A stretch of DNA of 14,654 nt, taken from DATLYB01 sp964502525. GTDB taxonomy: Bacteria; Bacteroidota; Bacteroidia; Chitinophagales; CAIOSU01. The stretch is taken from NCBI GenBank assembly GCA_964502525.1, contig CAZCXH010000127.1:1-14654 (forward strand), given 5' to 3'. Below the pieces are notes generated by a model. The model worked only from the letters and a program-made list of their open reading frames with translations, was not told where the DNA came from and searched no databases. Each line of letters opens with the position of its first letter. The stretch's first letter is position 1. A program made the position numbers and the translations under genes. Of this stretch, positions 1 through 7,745 are shown one piece after another.

Positions 1-20
1 TGGCTGAAGCCAACGGCAAT
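1..20. repeat. Truncated hairpin at the window edge
   Basis: The first twelve bases form a small palindrome (TGGCT-GA-AGCCA) followed by ACGGCAAT. It looks like the centre and right arm of an intergenic hairpin whose left arm lies outside the window. Bases 21-107, up to the sulfotransferase stop, hold nothing I can recognise. A minus-strand ATG at 35 opens eleven codons to the edge, but this is too short to call a gene. Confidence 0.3.
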
Positions 21-107
21 GAAGCTATCCAACATTTTAATGCGTGTTGCCCTGCAGCGCACATCAGCATACGGGTGCCTACCCAATTGTCGCCCCCCGA
101 AATCGCC

Positions 108-926
108 TCACTCCGCCCCATACCGCCTGCACTGCTCCCAATCATCGGCATAAAAACACCTCACTCTCTCCAGCGCCTCATCGGGGATCAACTTTTCCCG
201 GCCAAGAAATGATTCGGGCACCAGCAAGGCCGGATACAGCACGGCATAGCAGGAGAATAACCTTGATCTCCGTTGAATCCAGTTGAAAACCGGGTTCGCT
301 GAGTATGCGATTTCCCGCTGGTTGAAAAACAGCTTTCCCGCTTTACGCATCACCTTCAATTGCTTTTCGCTGTATGATGTGTGATGCGGGATGAAGTTCA
401 GCGATTCCACACTGCATGAGGCGCCTGTGAATGCTGTGATATTATTAATGAAGGCTGCCGGATTGGTGGCGAGGTCTTCATGAAAAAGCACAAGCGGCTT
501 CGTGCCAAAAAGTTTTTCAATATGTTTCAGCTTTGGCATAAAGAACACTTTGCCGCGCCTCCAGAAGCCGCGGTCATTCTCAACGTCAATGAACTCTTCA
601 AAGCTGCGCGAATAGCCGTTTTTGACATGCCTTCTGTATTGCGAAGCCATCCACGAGTCGTGCCGCCTCAGCACAATAATTATTCTTGCATTGGGAAAAT
701 GTTTGGCAAACTTGTCTGTTTCCGTTTCCAGTTGGTTATCAAACTCGCGTGAAACAAGAAACCTCCGGGCATCAGTCCGTTCGATTATCCTGCCGGAATT
801 TTTGTATTGCGTTGGCTTGATATAATGGATGCCCTGAAGCTTGGGGAAAATTTTATGCTGCAGGAATTTGGAAGCTGTCTTTCCAAGACCGACATGAAAG
901 AAGATTTCCTTTCCTGCTGAGGGCAT
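108..926 (-). CDS. Sulfotransferase family protein (272 aa)
   Basis: Probably transfers sulfate from PAPS to a carbohydrate or lipid acceptor. The N-terminus has a 5'-phosphosulfate-binding loop (residues 11-21, FFHVGLGKTASKF, with K16 and T17). The 3'-phosphate-binding motif follows at residues 84-99, where R87 and S95 have the eight-residue spacing usual in the superfamily. The length of 272 aa fits a single-domain bacterial enzyme. The later region is rich in basic and aromatic residues with no clear membrane segment. The start is supported by a TAnnTTTG -7 motif only five bases upstream. It is divergent from the flavoprotein at 1360 and separated from it by repeats. The nearby glycosyltransferases make a surface glycan acceptor plausible, but that is inference and the substrate cannot be read from sequence. 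Confidence 0.85.
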   Translation of the reverse strand: MPSAGKEIFFHVGLGKTASKFLQHKIFPKLQGIHYIKPTQYKNSGRIIERTDARRFLVSREFDNQLETETDKFAKHFPNARIIIVLRRHDSWMASQYRRHVKNGYSRSFEEFIDVENDRGFWRRGKVFFMPKLKHIEKLFGTKPLVLFHEDLATNPAAFINNITAFTGASCSVESLNFIPHHTSYSEKQLKVMRKAGKLFFNQREIAYSANPVFNWIQRRSRLFSCYAVLYPALLVPESFLGREKLIPDEALERVRCFYADDWEQCRRYGAE

Positions 927-931
927 CGAGG

Positions 932-939
932 CAAAGTTA
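932..939 (-). promoter_or_regulatory. Putative -7 box (TAACTTTG) for the sulfotransferase
   Basis: On the minus strand TAACTTTG matches the Bacteroidota -7 consensus TAnnTTTG and ends five bases before the ATG. No TTTG lies at the expected -33 position. If used, the transcript would start at or next to the start codon, so the mRNA would be leaderless or nearly so. Confidence 0.4.
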
Positions 940-1022
940 TGGGTATTGAGTATTGGGTACGGTCAGGCAAGGATTTGCTTCATGTTAATATATTCTAAAA
1001 ATGTATTACTATTCTCTTTAAA

Positions 1023-1118
1023 AATACAGAGACCGCAGCGATACGCAGAGGCTTGCACAGAGGAAGCAGAGGAGAATTTTGCATTCTTCTTTACCTCTGT
1101 GATGTATTTCTCTGTATT
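1023..1118. repeat. Nested imperfect inverted repeat (AATACAGAGA / CACAGAGG)
   Basis: AATACAGAGA (1023-1032) pairs with TCTCTGTATT (1109-1118). Inside it CACAGAGG (1056-1063) pairs with CCTCTGTG (1094-1101). A third related arm, GTCTGTATTT, follows at 1129-1138. The segment lies in the spacer between the sulfotransferase and the flavoprotein and has no credible ORF. It resembles a decayed palindromic intergenic element. Confidence 0.5.
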
Positions 1119-1160
1119 CCTCAGCAGTGTCTGTATTTCTTAAAAGATGTGGGCATAGGC

Positions 1161-1197
1161 AAGCCTTCGGAGAGGAGGAGAGGGCGGGGGTGAGGCG
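1161..1197. repeat. Partial GC-rich repeat core
   Basis: This purine-rich stretch contains CCTTCGGAGAGG, GAGAGGG and GGGGTGAGGCG, which resembles the core hairpin of the four-copy repeat family (best seen at 2579-2666). The inverted AGTTCTAAAAATT ends are absent, so it is at most a fragment or a cousin. Confidence 0.35.
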
Positions 1198-1262
1198 AGA
1201 TTTGAGAAACGAAAATTCGCATACTACCAATCGCTAACCATTAACTCAGTATTTTTCCATCA

Positions 1263-1349
1263 GGGCAGTTCTAAAAATTACCGCTTACTCCCTGTTTTTC
1301 TGGAGAGGGAAGGGGTGTGGCGGTAAAAAGAGCAATTTTTAGAACGACC
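1263..1349 (+). repeat. Interspersed palindromic repeat, copy 1
   Basis: About 87 bp with inverted ends: GTTCTAAAAATT on the left has its exact reverse complement on the right. The core carries CTGGAGAGGG and GGGGTGTGGCG. It ends ten bases before the ATG of the flavoprotein. CCATCA occurs at both edges (1257-1262 and 1348-1353), which may be a target-site duplication overlapping the element end. Confidence 0.8.
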
Positions 1350-1359
1350 ATCATTAAAA

Positions 1360-2571
1360 ATGAAACCACTGCAAGTTTCAGTTATCGGTGGGGGCGCTGC
1401 GGGATTCTTTGCGGCTATATCATGCAAAGAGCATCATCCTGGTGCGCGCGTCACCATCTATGAGAAAACCGGCAGGCTGCTGGCAAAGGTGAAAGTGTCG
1501 GGTGGCGGCAGATGCAATGTGACGCATGCCTGCTTCAGCAATGCGCAGTTGGTGAAATTTTATCCGCGAGGTGGCACCATGCTCAAGAAAATATTTTCAC
1601 AATTCAGCGTCAAAGACACGGTCGGTTGGTTTGAGAGGCGCGGGGTGAGGCTGAAAACCGAAGAGGACAACCGCATTTTCCCGGTTACCGATGATTCGCA
1701 GACTGTTATTGACTGCCTGGTTCATGAAGCCCGCAGGATGGGCATCAACATTCTTACGGAAGCCCCCGTTTTCTCCATTGGCAGAACCGATCCGCAATTT
1801 GAAATCACCTTGCCGCATCAAACAGTTTTATCAGACAGCGTGATCATCGCCACCGGAGGATGCCCCAGATCAGCGGATTTCAAATGGCTGGAAGATTTGG
1901 GGCACGCCATCGCTCCTCCCGTTCCATCGCTTTTCACTTTCAACATGCCCGATGACCCGGTGAGGGAACTGATGGGCGTTTCCGTTGAAAATGTTTCGGT
2001 GAAAATACAGGGCGCCAGGCTGGAAAGCAGCGGGCCGCTGCTCATCACGCACTGGGGCATGAGCGGGCCAGCCATCCTGAAATTGTCATCATGGGCAGCG
2101 AGGACACTGAATGAGATGAATTATAATTTTACGGCACGTGTTAACTGGCTGGGGAATGCGAATGAAGACAAATCGCGCGGCATACTGCAAAATGAGAGGA
2201 GCAGCAGCGGAAAAATTTCCGGTAAAAATCCTTTCAGCCTGCCTCACCGCCTGTGGCTGCATCTTTTGACGAAGATGAATATTCCGCATGAAAAAACATG
2301 GAACGGATTGAGCAAGAAAGACTTGAACCGGCTGATGAATACGCTCACTAATGATGAATATAAAGTTGCGGGGAAAACAACCTTCAGGGAAGAGTTCGTC
2401 ACCTGCGGGGGCGTGAGCCTTGACGATGTTTCGCCTGAAACGATGCAAAGCAAAAAATGCCCGGGTCTTTATTTTGCGGGAGAAGTGCTCGACATTGACG
2501 GGCTTACCGGAGGATTCAACTTCCAGGCAGCGTGGAGCACGGGATATATAGCCGGCAAACTCTCTGTTTGA
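1360..2571 (+). CDS. BaiN/HI0933-type NAD(P)/FAD-dependent oxidoreductase (403 aa)
   Basis: A flavoprotein of the HI0933/YhiN/BaiN family, cytoplasmic; the physiological substrate of most members is unknown. The N-terminal Rossmann fold binds FAD through GGGAAG (residues 10-15), with an acidic residue ending the second strand (IYEKTG). The family signature SGGGRCNVTHA follows near residues 47-57, and an ATGG motif lies in the middle. The C-terminal FAD contact is DGLTGGFNFQAAWSTGYIAG, the usual end of this family. The length of 403 aa is normal, so the gene appears complete. Its ATG lies ten bases after copy 1 of the interspersed repeat, and copy 2 follows eight bases after the stop. The gene is therefore bracketed by repeats and shows no clear functional link to its neighbours. 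Confidence 0.93.
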   Translation: MKPLQVSVIGGGAAGFFAAISCKEHHPGARVTIYEKTGRLLAKVKVSGGGRCNVTHACFSNAQLVKFYPRGGTMLKKIFSQFSVKDTVGWFERRGVRLKTEEDNRIFPVTDDSQTVIDCLVHEARRMGINILTEAPVFSIGRTDPQFEITLPHQTVLSDSVIIATGGCPRSADFKWLEDLGHAIAPPVPSLFTFNMPDDPVRELMGVSVENVSVKIQGARLESSGPLLITHWGMSGPAILKLSSWAARTLNEMNYNFTARVNWLGNANEDKSRGILQNERSSSGKISGKNPFSLPHRLWLHLLTKMNIPHEKTWNGLSKKDLNRLMNTLTNDEYKVAGKTTFREEFVTCGGVSLDDVSPETMQSKKCPGLYFAGEVLDIDGLTGGFNFQAAWSTGYIAGKLSV

Positions 2572-2578
2572 GAATGAT

Positions 2579-2666
2579 GGGCAGTTCTGAAAATTCTACC
2601 ACCCCTTCCTCTCCTTCTGGAGAGGGATGGGTGAGGCGATATAAAGAACAATTTTTAGAATTGCCC
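2579..2666 (+). repeat. Interspersed palindromic repeat, copy 2
   Basis: 88 bp with ends GGGCAGTTCTGAAAATT and the reverse complement of GGGCAATTCTAAAAATT. The core hairpin is CCTCTCC-TTCT-GGAGAGG, followed by GGGTGAGGCG. It lies between the flavoprotein stop and the glycosyltransferase start, 40 bases before that ATG, in the same orientation as copies 1 and 4. No clear target duplication is visible. Confidence 0.82.
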
Positions 2667-2706
2667 ATAGAAACATCAACCCGCCAAGAACCGGTAACAT
2701 TGCGGG

Positions 2707-3900
2707 ATGATTGCCGCCATCATCTTCTGGCTGTCGGTGCTTGCGATGCTGCATTCCTATCTGTTATATCCGCTGCTACTTAAGATCATTTCGAGAGGCA
2801 AAAAGCACAATGACATTAGTTATTCACGCAATGAGGAGTTGCCGGAGGTGTATGTTTTAATGTCGGCATACAATGAGGAAAAACTGGTTGGGAAAAAGTT
2901 GGACAGCGTTCTGAAATCAGATTATCCATCGGATAAGCTCCATATAATTGCAGGTTCAGACGGCAGCACCGACAGCACCAATGAGATAGTGCGGGAATTG
3001 ATGTCGAAAAATCCTAACCTTCAGTTGAAGTCATTTGAAGACAGGGCCGGGAAGCCGGAAATGCTCAATCGCCTCGTGCGGGCAATCGCAGAGGAAAAGA
3101 AGTCGGGGACCGGCATTAAAGTTTTCATTTTCACGGATGCCAACGTGTTCTTTGCGCCTTCGGCAGTATTCGAATTGGTGAAGCATTTTAAAAATCCGGT
3201 GATTGCCTTGGTGGGAGCGAATATGCATAACAGAGAAACGAACAGGGAAGGCATTTCCATTCAGGAGAAATCATACATTGAGCGCGAGAATAATATCAAA
3301 TATCTGGAAGGGCTTAACTGGGGCACCATGATGGGAGCCTTCGGAGGATGCTACGCCCTCCGTGCCGATTTCTTCGATTATATTCCCAGAAATTTTATTG
3401 TTGAAGACTTTTATATCACCATGCTCGCCTTGCAAAAAAGGGGTAAGGCAATAGCAGAACCCCGCGCGGTTTGCATTGAAGATATTCCGGATGATATTTA
3501 TATGGAATTCCGAAGAAAGGCCCGCATATCGGCAGGGAATTACCAGAACCTGAGCGTATTTTATCAGCTGCTGTTTCCTCCGTTTTCACCCCTTGCGTTC
3601 AGCTTTTTCTCCCATAAGGTTTTAAGATGGGCAGGTCCGTTTTTCATTCTTGCGGCATATCTGTCATGTCTATGGCTTGCGCGGAATGATGATTTTTATC
3701 TCGCCCTTTTCATTTTCCAAACGATGCTGTTGATTGTTCCATTTGCTGACTTCATCCTGAAGAAAGCGGGCATCCATGTTATGATTTTAAGATTTGTTTC
3801 CTACTTCTGCTTCATGAACCTGGCGCTGGCAGCAGGTTTGTTCAAATTCCTTAAAGGAGTTGACTCAAACGTGTGGGAGCCGACCAAGAGGAAGGTTTAA
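2707..3900 (+). CDS. Membrane-associated GT2 family glycosyltransferase (397 aa)
   Basis: Transfers a sugar from a nucleotide-sugar donor; it probably works at the inner face of the cytoplasmic membrane. An N-terminal membrane segment (about residues 3-28) is followed by a GT-A domain. That domain has SAYNEE (53-58), SDGSTDST (84-91), the metal-binding TDAN (143-146), the catalytic-base region VED (232-234), and RRKAR (269-273), which stands where processive and related GT2 enzymes carry Q/RxxRW. The last hundred residues form about three further membrane segments. This topology resembles GT2 enzymes of exopolysaccharide and cell-surface glycan pathways. It begins a four-gene plus-strand run, with the ketoacyl synthase starting 16 bases after its stop. 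The acceptor and sugar cannot be inferred. Confidence 0.9.
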   Translation: MIAAIIFWLSVLAMLHSYLLYPLLLKIISRGKKHNDISYSRNEELPEVYVLMSAYNEEKLVGKKLDSVLKSDYPSDKLHIIAGSDGSTDSTNEIVRELMSKNPNLQLKSFEDRAGKPEMLNRLVRAIAEEKKSGTGIKVFIFTDANVFFAPSAVFELVKHFKNPVIALVGANMHNRETNREGISIQEKSYIERENNIKYLEGLNWGTMMGAFGGCYALRADFFDYIPRNFIVEDFYITMLALQKRGKAIAEPRAVCIEDIPDDIYMEFRRKARISAGNYQNLSVFYQLLFPPFSPLAFSFFSHKVLRWAGPFFILAAYLSCLWLARNDDFYLALFIFQTMLLIVPFADFILKKAGIHVMILRFVSYFCFMNLALAAGLFKFLKGVDSNVWEPTKRKV

Positions 3901-3916
3901 TTTTGCGTCCAACTCT

Positions 3917-4972
3917 ATGTCGTTATTCTCCCTGAGCAATATCCAAATTACCGGGATATCGGCTTGCGTGCCCCACCGGGTTGTTTCAAACCATGATTTC
4001 GACCTCATCACGCGGAAGGAGCGCGAGCTTTTGGTGAAATCGGTGGGCATCGAAAAAAGGCGCGTTGCCGAACCGGGCACCTGCACGTCCGACCTGTGCT
4101 TGAAAAGCGCGGAGGCAGTGCTCGATGAGCTTGGATGGAAGCGGGATGAAATCACTGTTTTGGTTTTCATAACGCAAACTCCGGATTACATCACTCCCGC
4201 CACAAGCAATATTCTTCAGGATAAACTGGGATTGTCCCGTGAATGCATCGCCCTCGATATTAACCTCGGCTGCTCCGGCTATGTTTACGGCCTGGCTGTT
4301 GCCGGGAGTTTGCTCAATACGCTTGGCGGAGGGAAGGCGCTGCTGCTGGCCGGAGATATTTCAACGGCAACCATTTCGAAAAAAGACAAGAGCACGACAC
4401 CCATTTTCTCTGATGCCGGTTCGGCAACAGCGCTGGAATATTCAATCGGATGCCCGGAAATGTTTTTTAACCTTCAGGGTGACGGGAAGGGGTTCCATGC
4501 CATTATCATACCTGACGGGGGCTACAGAAATCCTGCAAGCCCCCGGTCAATGGAATATGAACAGATTGGGGAGGGTATTGCGCGAAATAAAATGCATCTC
4601 ATTCTCAACGGCATTGATGTGTTTAATTTTTCCGTAAATGAAGTCCCAAAGAACGTTGAAGGACTGTTGAAATTTTCCCGCAAAGAAAAGAACGGCATCA
4701 ACTATTTTATTTTCCATCAGGCAAACCTCCTGATCAATGAATCCATCAGGAAAAAACTGCAATTGCAGGCGGAACAGGTCCCCTACTCGCTTGCTGATTT
4801 CGGCAATACCAGTTCTGCGACAATTCCTGTCACCATCATTACGCGGTTAAAAGAGGAGATCAGCAATAAGCCGCTTAAAATGATTCTTTCCGGATTTGGG
4901 GTCGGATTATCATGGTGTTCAGCCTATGTGGAAACCCGCAAAATCGCCTGCCCTCCGCTTATTGAGTTTTGA
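3917..4972 (+). CDS. 3-oxoacyl-ACP synthase III (FabH-like) family protein (351 aa)
   Basis: A thiolase-fold enzyme that condenses an acyl-CoA or acyl-thioester with malonyl-ACP, or transfers an acyl group. The KAS III catalytic triad is complete: Cys119 in NLGCSGYVYG, His267 in FIFHQAN, and Asn297 in FGNTSSATIP. The His-Asn spacing of 30 residues matches FabH. An upstream ATG at 3860 would overlap the preceding glycosyltransferase by 41 bases and add a tail that does not fit the family, so I take 3917, which leaves a 16-base gap. Housekeeping fabH usually sits with fatty-acid or plsX/rpmF genes. Here it lies between two glycosyltransferases with no ACP gene adjacent. A dedicated role in making an acyl group for a glycan or glycolipid is therefore likely but unproven. 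Confidence 0.9.
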   Translation: MSLFSLSNIQITGISACVPHRVVSNHDFDLITRKERELLVKSVGIEKRRVAEPGTCTSDLCLKSAEAVLDELGWKRDEITVLVFITQTPDYITPATSNILQDKLGLSRECIALDINLGCSGYVYGLAVAGSLLNTLGGGKALLLAGDISTATISKKDKSTTPIFSDAGSATALEYSIGCPEMFFNLQGDGKGFHAIIIPDGGYRNPASPRSMEYEQIGEGIARNKMHLILNGIDVFNFSVNEVPKNVEGLLKFSRKEKNGINYFIFHQANLLINESIRKKLQLQAEQVPYSLADFGNTSSATIPVTIITRLKEEISNKPLKMILSGFGVGLSWCSAYVETRKIACPPLIEF

Positions 4973-5016
4973 AAGTAATTCCTTTCCGCATTCTAATTTA
5001 TTAATTTTCACCCCTG

Positions 5017-5943
5017 ATGAAAACCTTTGACTACAGCGTGGTAGTGCCTGTTTTCAACAGCCGGCACACGCTGAGGGAACTGTTCGATAAGATAAAAGCT
5101 TTGTTCGAGAGACACGGAAATACATTCCATGTGGTTTTTGTGGATGATTACAGCGCGGATAACAGTTGGCAGGAAATCATGAAGCTGAAAGACGATTATC
5201 CCAGGCAGGTGAAGGCGATACGGCTGGCTCAGAATTGCGGGCAGCAAAAAGCTACGTTATGCGGCATCAACAACAGCGAAGGGAAAGTGGTGATCACCAT
5301 TGACGATGATTTGCAGACACCTCCCGGGGAGATTGATAAGCTTCTTTATGTCTATCGCGAAACACATGCAGATATGGTTTATGGAATTTTTCAGGGAAAG
5401 AAACATTCATTTATCCGAAATGCCGGAAGCTGGTTTTTCAATAAATTGTTCAGGAAACTTGCAAGCACCTCAGGGCAAGGATCTTCGTTTCGTCTTATGT
5501 CCGGTGAACTGGCTGACAGGCTTGGCGGCATCAATCAGAAATATCTTCTGCTGGATGAGGTGCTTCAATGGTTCACGAGCAATATTTCATACGCTACAGT
5601 GGAACACCATTGGAGGGCCGAGGGGAATTCAAACTACTCTATTTTCAAGCTTATCAGAATGACACTGGGCTATCTTATTTATTACACGGTATTTCCGCTG
5701 AGGCTGATGACCTACATCGGCTTCTTCTCATCCCTGATAAGTTTCATAGGCGGAATAACTTACATCCTCAACAGGCTTGGCAGGGGAGAGGAAGTTCTGC
5801 TCGGTTTCACGACAATCATAGTTGCCATTTCCTTCTCTGCCAGCGTTATCCTGTTTTCGCTGGGCATTATCGGAGAGTATATCAGTCGCATCTACGTGCA
5901 GGAAATATCCAAACCTCCCTATGTTATTAAAGAGATTCAGTAG
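5017..5943 (+). CDS. Polyprenyl-phosphate glycosyltransferase, GT2, ArnC/GtrB-like (308 aa)
   Basis: Likely transfers a sugar from a nucleotide donor to undecaprenyl phosphate at the cytoplasmic face of the membrane, as ArnC and GtrB do. The GT-A fold starts with VVVPVFNS (8-15) and VDDYSADNSW (42-51). The metal-binding TIDDDLQTPP has its aspartates at 96-98. SGQGSSFRLM in the middle is typical of this subfamily. Two C-terminal membrane segments (roughly 231-252 and 266-292) end in GEYISRIY, the classic tail of DPM1/GtrB-type enzymes. It starts 44 bases after the ketoacyl synthase and precedes an acetyltransferase. The combination suggests a lipid-linked, acylated sugar, but the specific sugar is not determinable. 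Confidence 0.9.
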   Translation: MKTFDYSVVVPVFNSRHTLRELFDKIKALFERHGNTFHVVFVDDYSADNSWQEIMKLKDDYPRQVKAIRLAQNCGQQKATLCGINNSEGKVVITIDDDLQTPPGEIDKLLYVYRETHADMVYGIFQGKKHSFIRNAGSWFFNKLFRKLASTSGQGSSFRLMSGELADRLGGINQKYLLLDEVLQWFTSNISYATVEHHWRAEGNSNYSIFKLIRMTLGYLIYYTVFPLRLMTYIGFFSSLISFIGGITYILNRLGRGEEVLLGFTTIIVAISFSASVILFSLGIIGEYISRIYVQEISKPPYVIKEIQ

Positions 5944-5985
5944 CGGTTTTCAATCAATCAGTGAATTGGCTAAATTGGAAACCGC
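5943..5985. repeat. Intercistronic hairpin
   Basis: GCGGTTTTCAAT (5943-5954) pairs with ATTGGAAACCGC (5974-5985) with one wobble position and a 19-base loop. It begins on the last base of the glycosyltransferase stop codon. No T-run follows, so a factor-independent terminator is unlikely. It could act in RNA processing or be another small intergenic palindrome. Confidence 0.5.
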
Positions 5986-6020
5986 ATTGAGACGCAAACT
6001 ATCAACCCGGTTAACCACCC

Positions 6021-6659
6021 ATGCACATTAAGCGATTCGGCATCAAGCTTGCAAGACTGAAGGATGATCAGATAGAATTGGTTCGCATTTGGCGGAATGC
6101 GCAGGAAATCCGCAGTTTCATGGAATTTCAGGAATACATCTCCCCTGAAATGCAGCGCAACTGGTTTCAATCGCTTGACAGGCTCCATGACTTTTACTTT
6201 GTAATTGAATTGCAGAATGAACCGGTTGGGCTTATTCACACCTCAGCGATAGATTGGGCGCAAAAGGAGGGTAATGCCGGATTATTCATTTGGAAAAAAG
6301 CGATTCTCGGCAGCCATGTGCCCGTTCTCGCTTCGCTGGCCATGGTTGATTTTTTCTTTAACTTCTGCACATTGGAAAAATTATACGCGAAGGTGATGTC
6401 AGATAACCTTGCTGCGATAAAATATAATGCCCAATTGGGATTTAAGCTTGCCGATAAAGCCGATCACAAGGCGTTCCTTCATTATATGCTTAAAAAGAAA
6501 GACTACTTCAAATCCACTTCTCAGTTGCACGCCAAGGCGGAATTAGTCGGTGGTGAAAAGCAAGAGATTGTGATTGAAAGCGATTTGCTGGACGAATTGA
6601 AAAACTCAGGGGCTATAAAAGAAGGCCATAGCCGGGTGTTGGTTACCGTGGTAAAATGA
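6021..6659 (+). CDS. GNAT family N-acetyltransferase (212 aa)
   Basis: An acetyl-CoA-dependent acyltransferase of the RimJ/RimL-PseH type, cytoplasmic. The first 155 residues hold the GNAT fold. RIWRNAQEIRSFM opens it (about 22-34). EPVGLI marks the beta4 strand. GLFIWKKAILGSHVPVLASLAM occupies the acetyl-CoA-binding region, although a clear Q/RxxGxG/A loop is not seen. NLAAIKYNAQLGFKL is the usual C-terminal helix and strand. About 50 further charged residues follow, rich in Lys and Glu, with no domain I recognise. The gene ends the four-gene run and lies 77 bases downstream of the polyprenyl glycosyltransferase. N-acetylation of an amino sugar before polymerisation, as PseH does, fits the context but is inference. 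Confidence 0.82.
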   Translation: MHIKRFGIKLARLKDDQIELVRIWRNAQEIRSFMEFQEYISPEMQRNWFQSLDRLHDFYFVIELQNEPVGLIHTSAIDWAQKEGNAGLFIWKKAILGSHVPVLASLAMVDFFFNFCTLEKLYAKVMSDNLAAIKYNAQLGFKLADKADHKAFLHYMLKKKDYFKSTSQLHAKAELVGGEKQEIVIESDLLDELKNSGAIKEGHSRVLVTVVK

Positions 6660-7039
6660 GATGACGTGAAAACTTTATACTGTGCGCGGAATAAAATCAT
6701 ACATTTTCTAACATTTTCTGTTTCTGTTTACAGTTTATATGTTTACGGATCAATGGCGCAATTTATCCCGTTCAAAGTATAGCTGACTCAAGGAAACGCT
6801 CACTGACTTGCTTTTCGCTTTCTTTCAATGGCGGCAACGGCAGGCAGTCCGCCTTTTTGGAAAAATGGTTTCCTTCCGACCGGCTCGGAGAAAAAGCATG
6901 GTGCATCAAATGGAAGAATATTACGGCCCACTGAGTAAATGATTATTGCCAAATTTGAATAAACTTGGAATGTTCTGCGATAAACTGGACTACGCCAGTA
7001 TATCGTCTTTTCTGCAAACACTTCCAAATGCCGCCAATT
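6660..7039. other. Spacer before nosL without a supported gene
   Basis: About 380 bases. GTTTAC occurs twice (6727-6732 and 6740-6745), the motif that recurs around nosD. A 36-codon frame (6828-6938, starting MAATAGSPPFWKNG) and a longer minus-strand frame overlap in the same stretch. Neither looks like a known protein, and overlapping open frames on both strands suggest a decayed repeat. No convincing promoter or FNR-type site was found for nosL. Confidence 0.4.
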
Positions 7040-7594
7040 ATGAGATTTAATGTTTTCAGGTTGCTTCAGAGAGATAATCCTCAGGCTCCTCCCTTCTTCG
7101 GAGAGGGAGCGGGCTTTGCCCACCGAATCTTCAGCGCAGGAGAGGGACAGGCTGTTGTTCTTTTATTTTTGCTTTTCTCCGCCTGCACCCCCCGGCCCCA
7201 GCCCATTGATTTCGGCAGCGACCAATGCCACCACTGCAAAATGACCATTGCAGACCACCGCTATGGCGCTGAACTTGTTACAAACAAAGGAAAAGTATTC
7301 AAATATGACGCGGTGGAATGCATGGTGTCTTCAGTTTTTAAAGACAAAATGATTGACACTTCCGAAATTCATTCTTACTGGGTAATTGATTTCACACAAC
7401 CGGGAAAACTGGTTGATGCAAAGCAAAGCCTCTACCTTCAATCTCACGATTTGCCCAGTCCCATGGGAATGTTCCTCACCGCAGTTGCAGACCGGAAAAA
7501 GATGGGAGAACTTTCCGCCATGCACAAAGGCGATGTTTTGAAATGGGAAGAAATCATTCCGCGAGTGCTCAACCACCAGATTCCAACGCAATAA
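7040..7594 (+). CDS. nosL: NosL, copper-binding lipoprotein of nitrous oxide reductase maturation
   Basis: NosL is a membrane-anchored copper chaperone that helps assemble the copper centres of N2O reductase. The mature part has the NosL signature CHHCKM shortly after the lipidated cysteine, followed by IADHRYGAEL and VFKYDAVECM. A lipobox LFSAC gives Cys49 when counted from the ATG at 7040. The frame is open further upstream (ATG at 7028 and 6965). I take 7040 because MRFNVFRLL followed directly by VVLLFLLFSAC would make a normal lipoprotein signal. Instead about 29 codons of GC-rich, repeat-like sequence separate the two halves. The start is therefore uncertain and export may be affected. 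It leads the nosLDFY run, with nosD close behind. Confidence 0.88.
   Translation: MRFNVFRLLQRDNPQAPPFFGEGAGFAHRIFSAGEGQAVVLLFLLFSACTPRPQPIDFGSDQCHHCKMTIADHRYGAELVTNKGKVFKYDAVECMVSSVFKDKMIDTSEIHSYWVIDFTQPGKLVDAKQSLYLQSHDLPSPMGMFLTAVADRKKMGELSAMHKGDVLKWEEIIPRVLNHQIPTQ
7067..7153 (+). repeat. Repeat-like insert within the nosL signal-peptide region
   Basis: About 87 bases containing CTCCCTTCTTCGGAGAGGGAG-type pairing, GCGGGCTTTGCCC and GGAGAGGGACAGGC. It is similar to the core of the four-copy family but lacks its AGTTCTAAAAATT ends. The length is a multiple of three and the frame stays open. The exact edges are my estimate from where the signal peptide seems to be interrupted. Confidence 0.45.
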
Positions 7595-7621
7595 ATTACT
7601 AATGGTAACTGCACCTGCATC

Positions 7622-7704
7622 TAATGTCCCCCTTGCGCGAATGCCTCAGGCGTTTGCGAAGGGGGAGGTGTGGGCTATGAGCGTACGCAGGGGGATGACA
7701 TTTT
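7622..7704. repeat. Palindromic element between nosL and nosD
   Basis: The outer ends AATGTCCCCC and GGGGGATGACATT are imperfect inverted repeats. Inside, CCCCCTTGCGCGAATGCCT pairs imperfectly with CAGGCGTTTGCGAAGGGGG. It begins 27 bases after the nosL stop and is readable in frame with nosD, but its composition is that of an intergenic palindrome. Confidence 0.55.
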
Positions 7705-7745
7705 CTAATCACCTGAAAACCAACTATCTATCAAATCTTACGGAA

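Noticed and set aside
1..35. Start of a minus-strand gene (ATG at 35)
   Set aside because: Only eleven codons are visible, there is no promoter or ribosome-binding evidence, and the same bases form a hairpin.
44..286. Plus-strand 80-codon frame opposite the sulfotransferase C-terminus
   Set aside because: Its His/Pro/Arg-rich composition and its position antisense to a well-supported gene mark it as a shadow frame.
3860..3916. A longer start for the ketoacyl synthase
   Set aside because: It would overlap the end of the glycosyltransferase by 41 bases in another frame and adds an Arg/Ser-rich tail not typical of FabH. The ATG at 3917 fits the family N-terminus.
6800..7123. Minus-strand 107-codon frame before nosL
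   Set aside because: It has no recognisable domain, runs through the nosL N-terminal repeat and is overlapped by another short frame on the plus strand. It looks like repeat sequence open by chance.
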